Source: Nitrospiraceae bacterium UBA6905 (GTDB lineage Bacteria > Nitrospirota > Thermodesulfovibrionia > Thermodesulfovibrionales > UBA6898). Taken from it: a stretch of 13,544 bases of DNA. The position numbers were made by a program, and so were the translations under genes. The stretch covers positions 1-13,544 of the forward strand of contig DKBH01000040.1 in assembly GCA_002451165.1 (NCBI GenBank), read 5' to 3'. The notes under the pieces are model-generated. The model saw only the letters and a program-made list of their open reading frames with translations. It was not told the origin of the DNA and did not search any database. This document shows positions 13,522 to 13,544 of the stretch, piece by piece. Position 1 is the first letter of the stretch. Every line of letters starts with the position of its first letter.

Positions 13522-13544
13522 TTGTCTGTTTTTTTGGTTGCGAT

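Overview
The window looks like chromosomal DNA of a Gram-negative (diderm) bacterium. It has a TonB-dependent receptor start and an LpxR-type outer-membrane lipid A deacylase, both of which need an outer membrane. It also has a UPF0182 membrane protein, an FlhG/MinD-like ATPase paired with a degenerate J-domain/RodZ-type HTH protein, and a free-standing lysine-rich histone-like peptide. This mix is reminiscent of Nitrospirota or of the old deltaproteobacterial lineages, but that placement is inference from gene content. I see no insertion sequence, phage gene, tRNA, rRNA or CRISPR array. Strands alternate often, as in ordinary housekeeping and accessory chromosome.

Layout. Bases 1-184 (minus) hold the first 61 codons of a TonB-dependent receptor, with a promoter and Fur-like motif just upstream. 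Bases 185-719 are non-coding and contain a nested inverted-repeat cluster (296-422) that could fold as a structured RNA. Bases 720-2235 (minus) hold two overlapping genes: a MinD/FlhG-like ATPase followed by a J-like/HTH_25 protein. A 311-base gap then separates them from the divergent 904-residue UPF0182 protein (2547-5261). LpxR (minus) converges on UPF0182 and diverges from an MscS-type channel (plus). After the channel comes a translationally coupled minus-strand pair: a SlyD-like FKBP prolyl isomerase and an exported two-SH3b protein.

Bases 8546-9173 are gene-poor but carry a good minus promoter for the FKBP gene and two very short plus-strand ORFs with ribosome binding sites. A small Cys-rich zinc-ribbon protein (minus) is divergent from a bacterial ferritin (plus), which is followed by a GIY-YIG protein (plus). 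Citrate synthase (minus) converges on the GIY-YIG gene. A 57-residue, 40 % lysine peptide (minus, GTG start, near-consensus promoter) is divergent from an FAD/NAD(P)H dehydrogenase of the NDH-2 type, which ends the window.

Functional themes are envelope function (TonB receptor, LpxR, MscS, UPF0182, SH3b), iron handling (TonB receptor with Fur-like site, ferritin), central and respiratory metabolism (citrate synthase, NDH-2-like enzyme) and spatial or nucleoid organisation (MinD/J-HTH pair, histone-like peptide). The most interesting candidates are the MinD plus J-HTH module, the lysine-rich peptide, the structured non-coding segment at 296-422, and the small ORFs between the FKBP and ferritin genes. 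All functions are inferred from motifs read by eye; no database search was possible.
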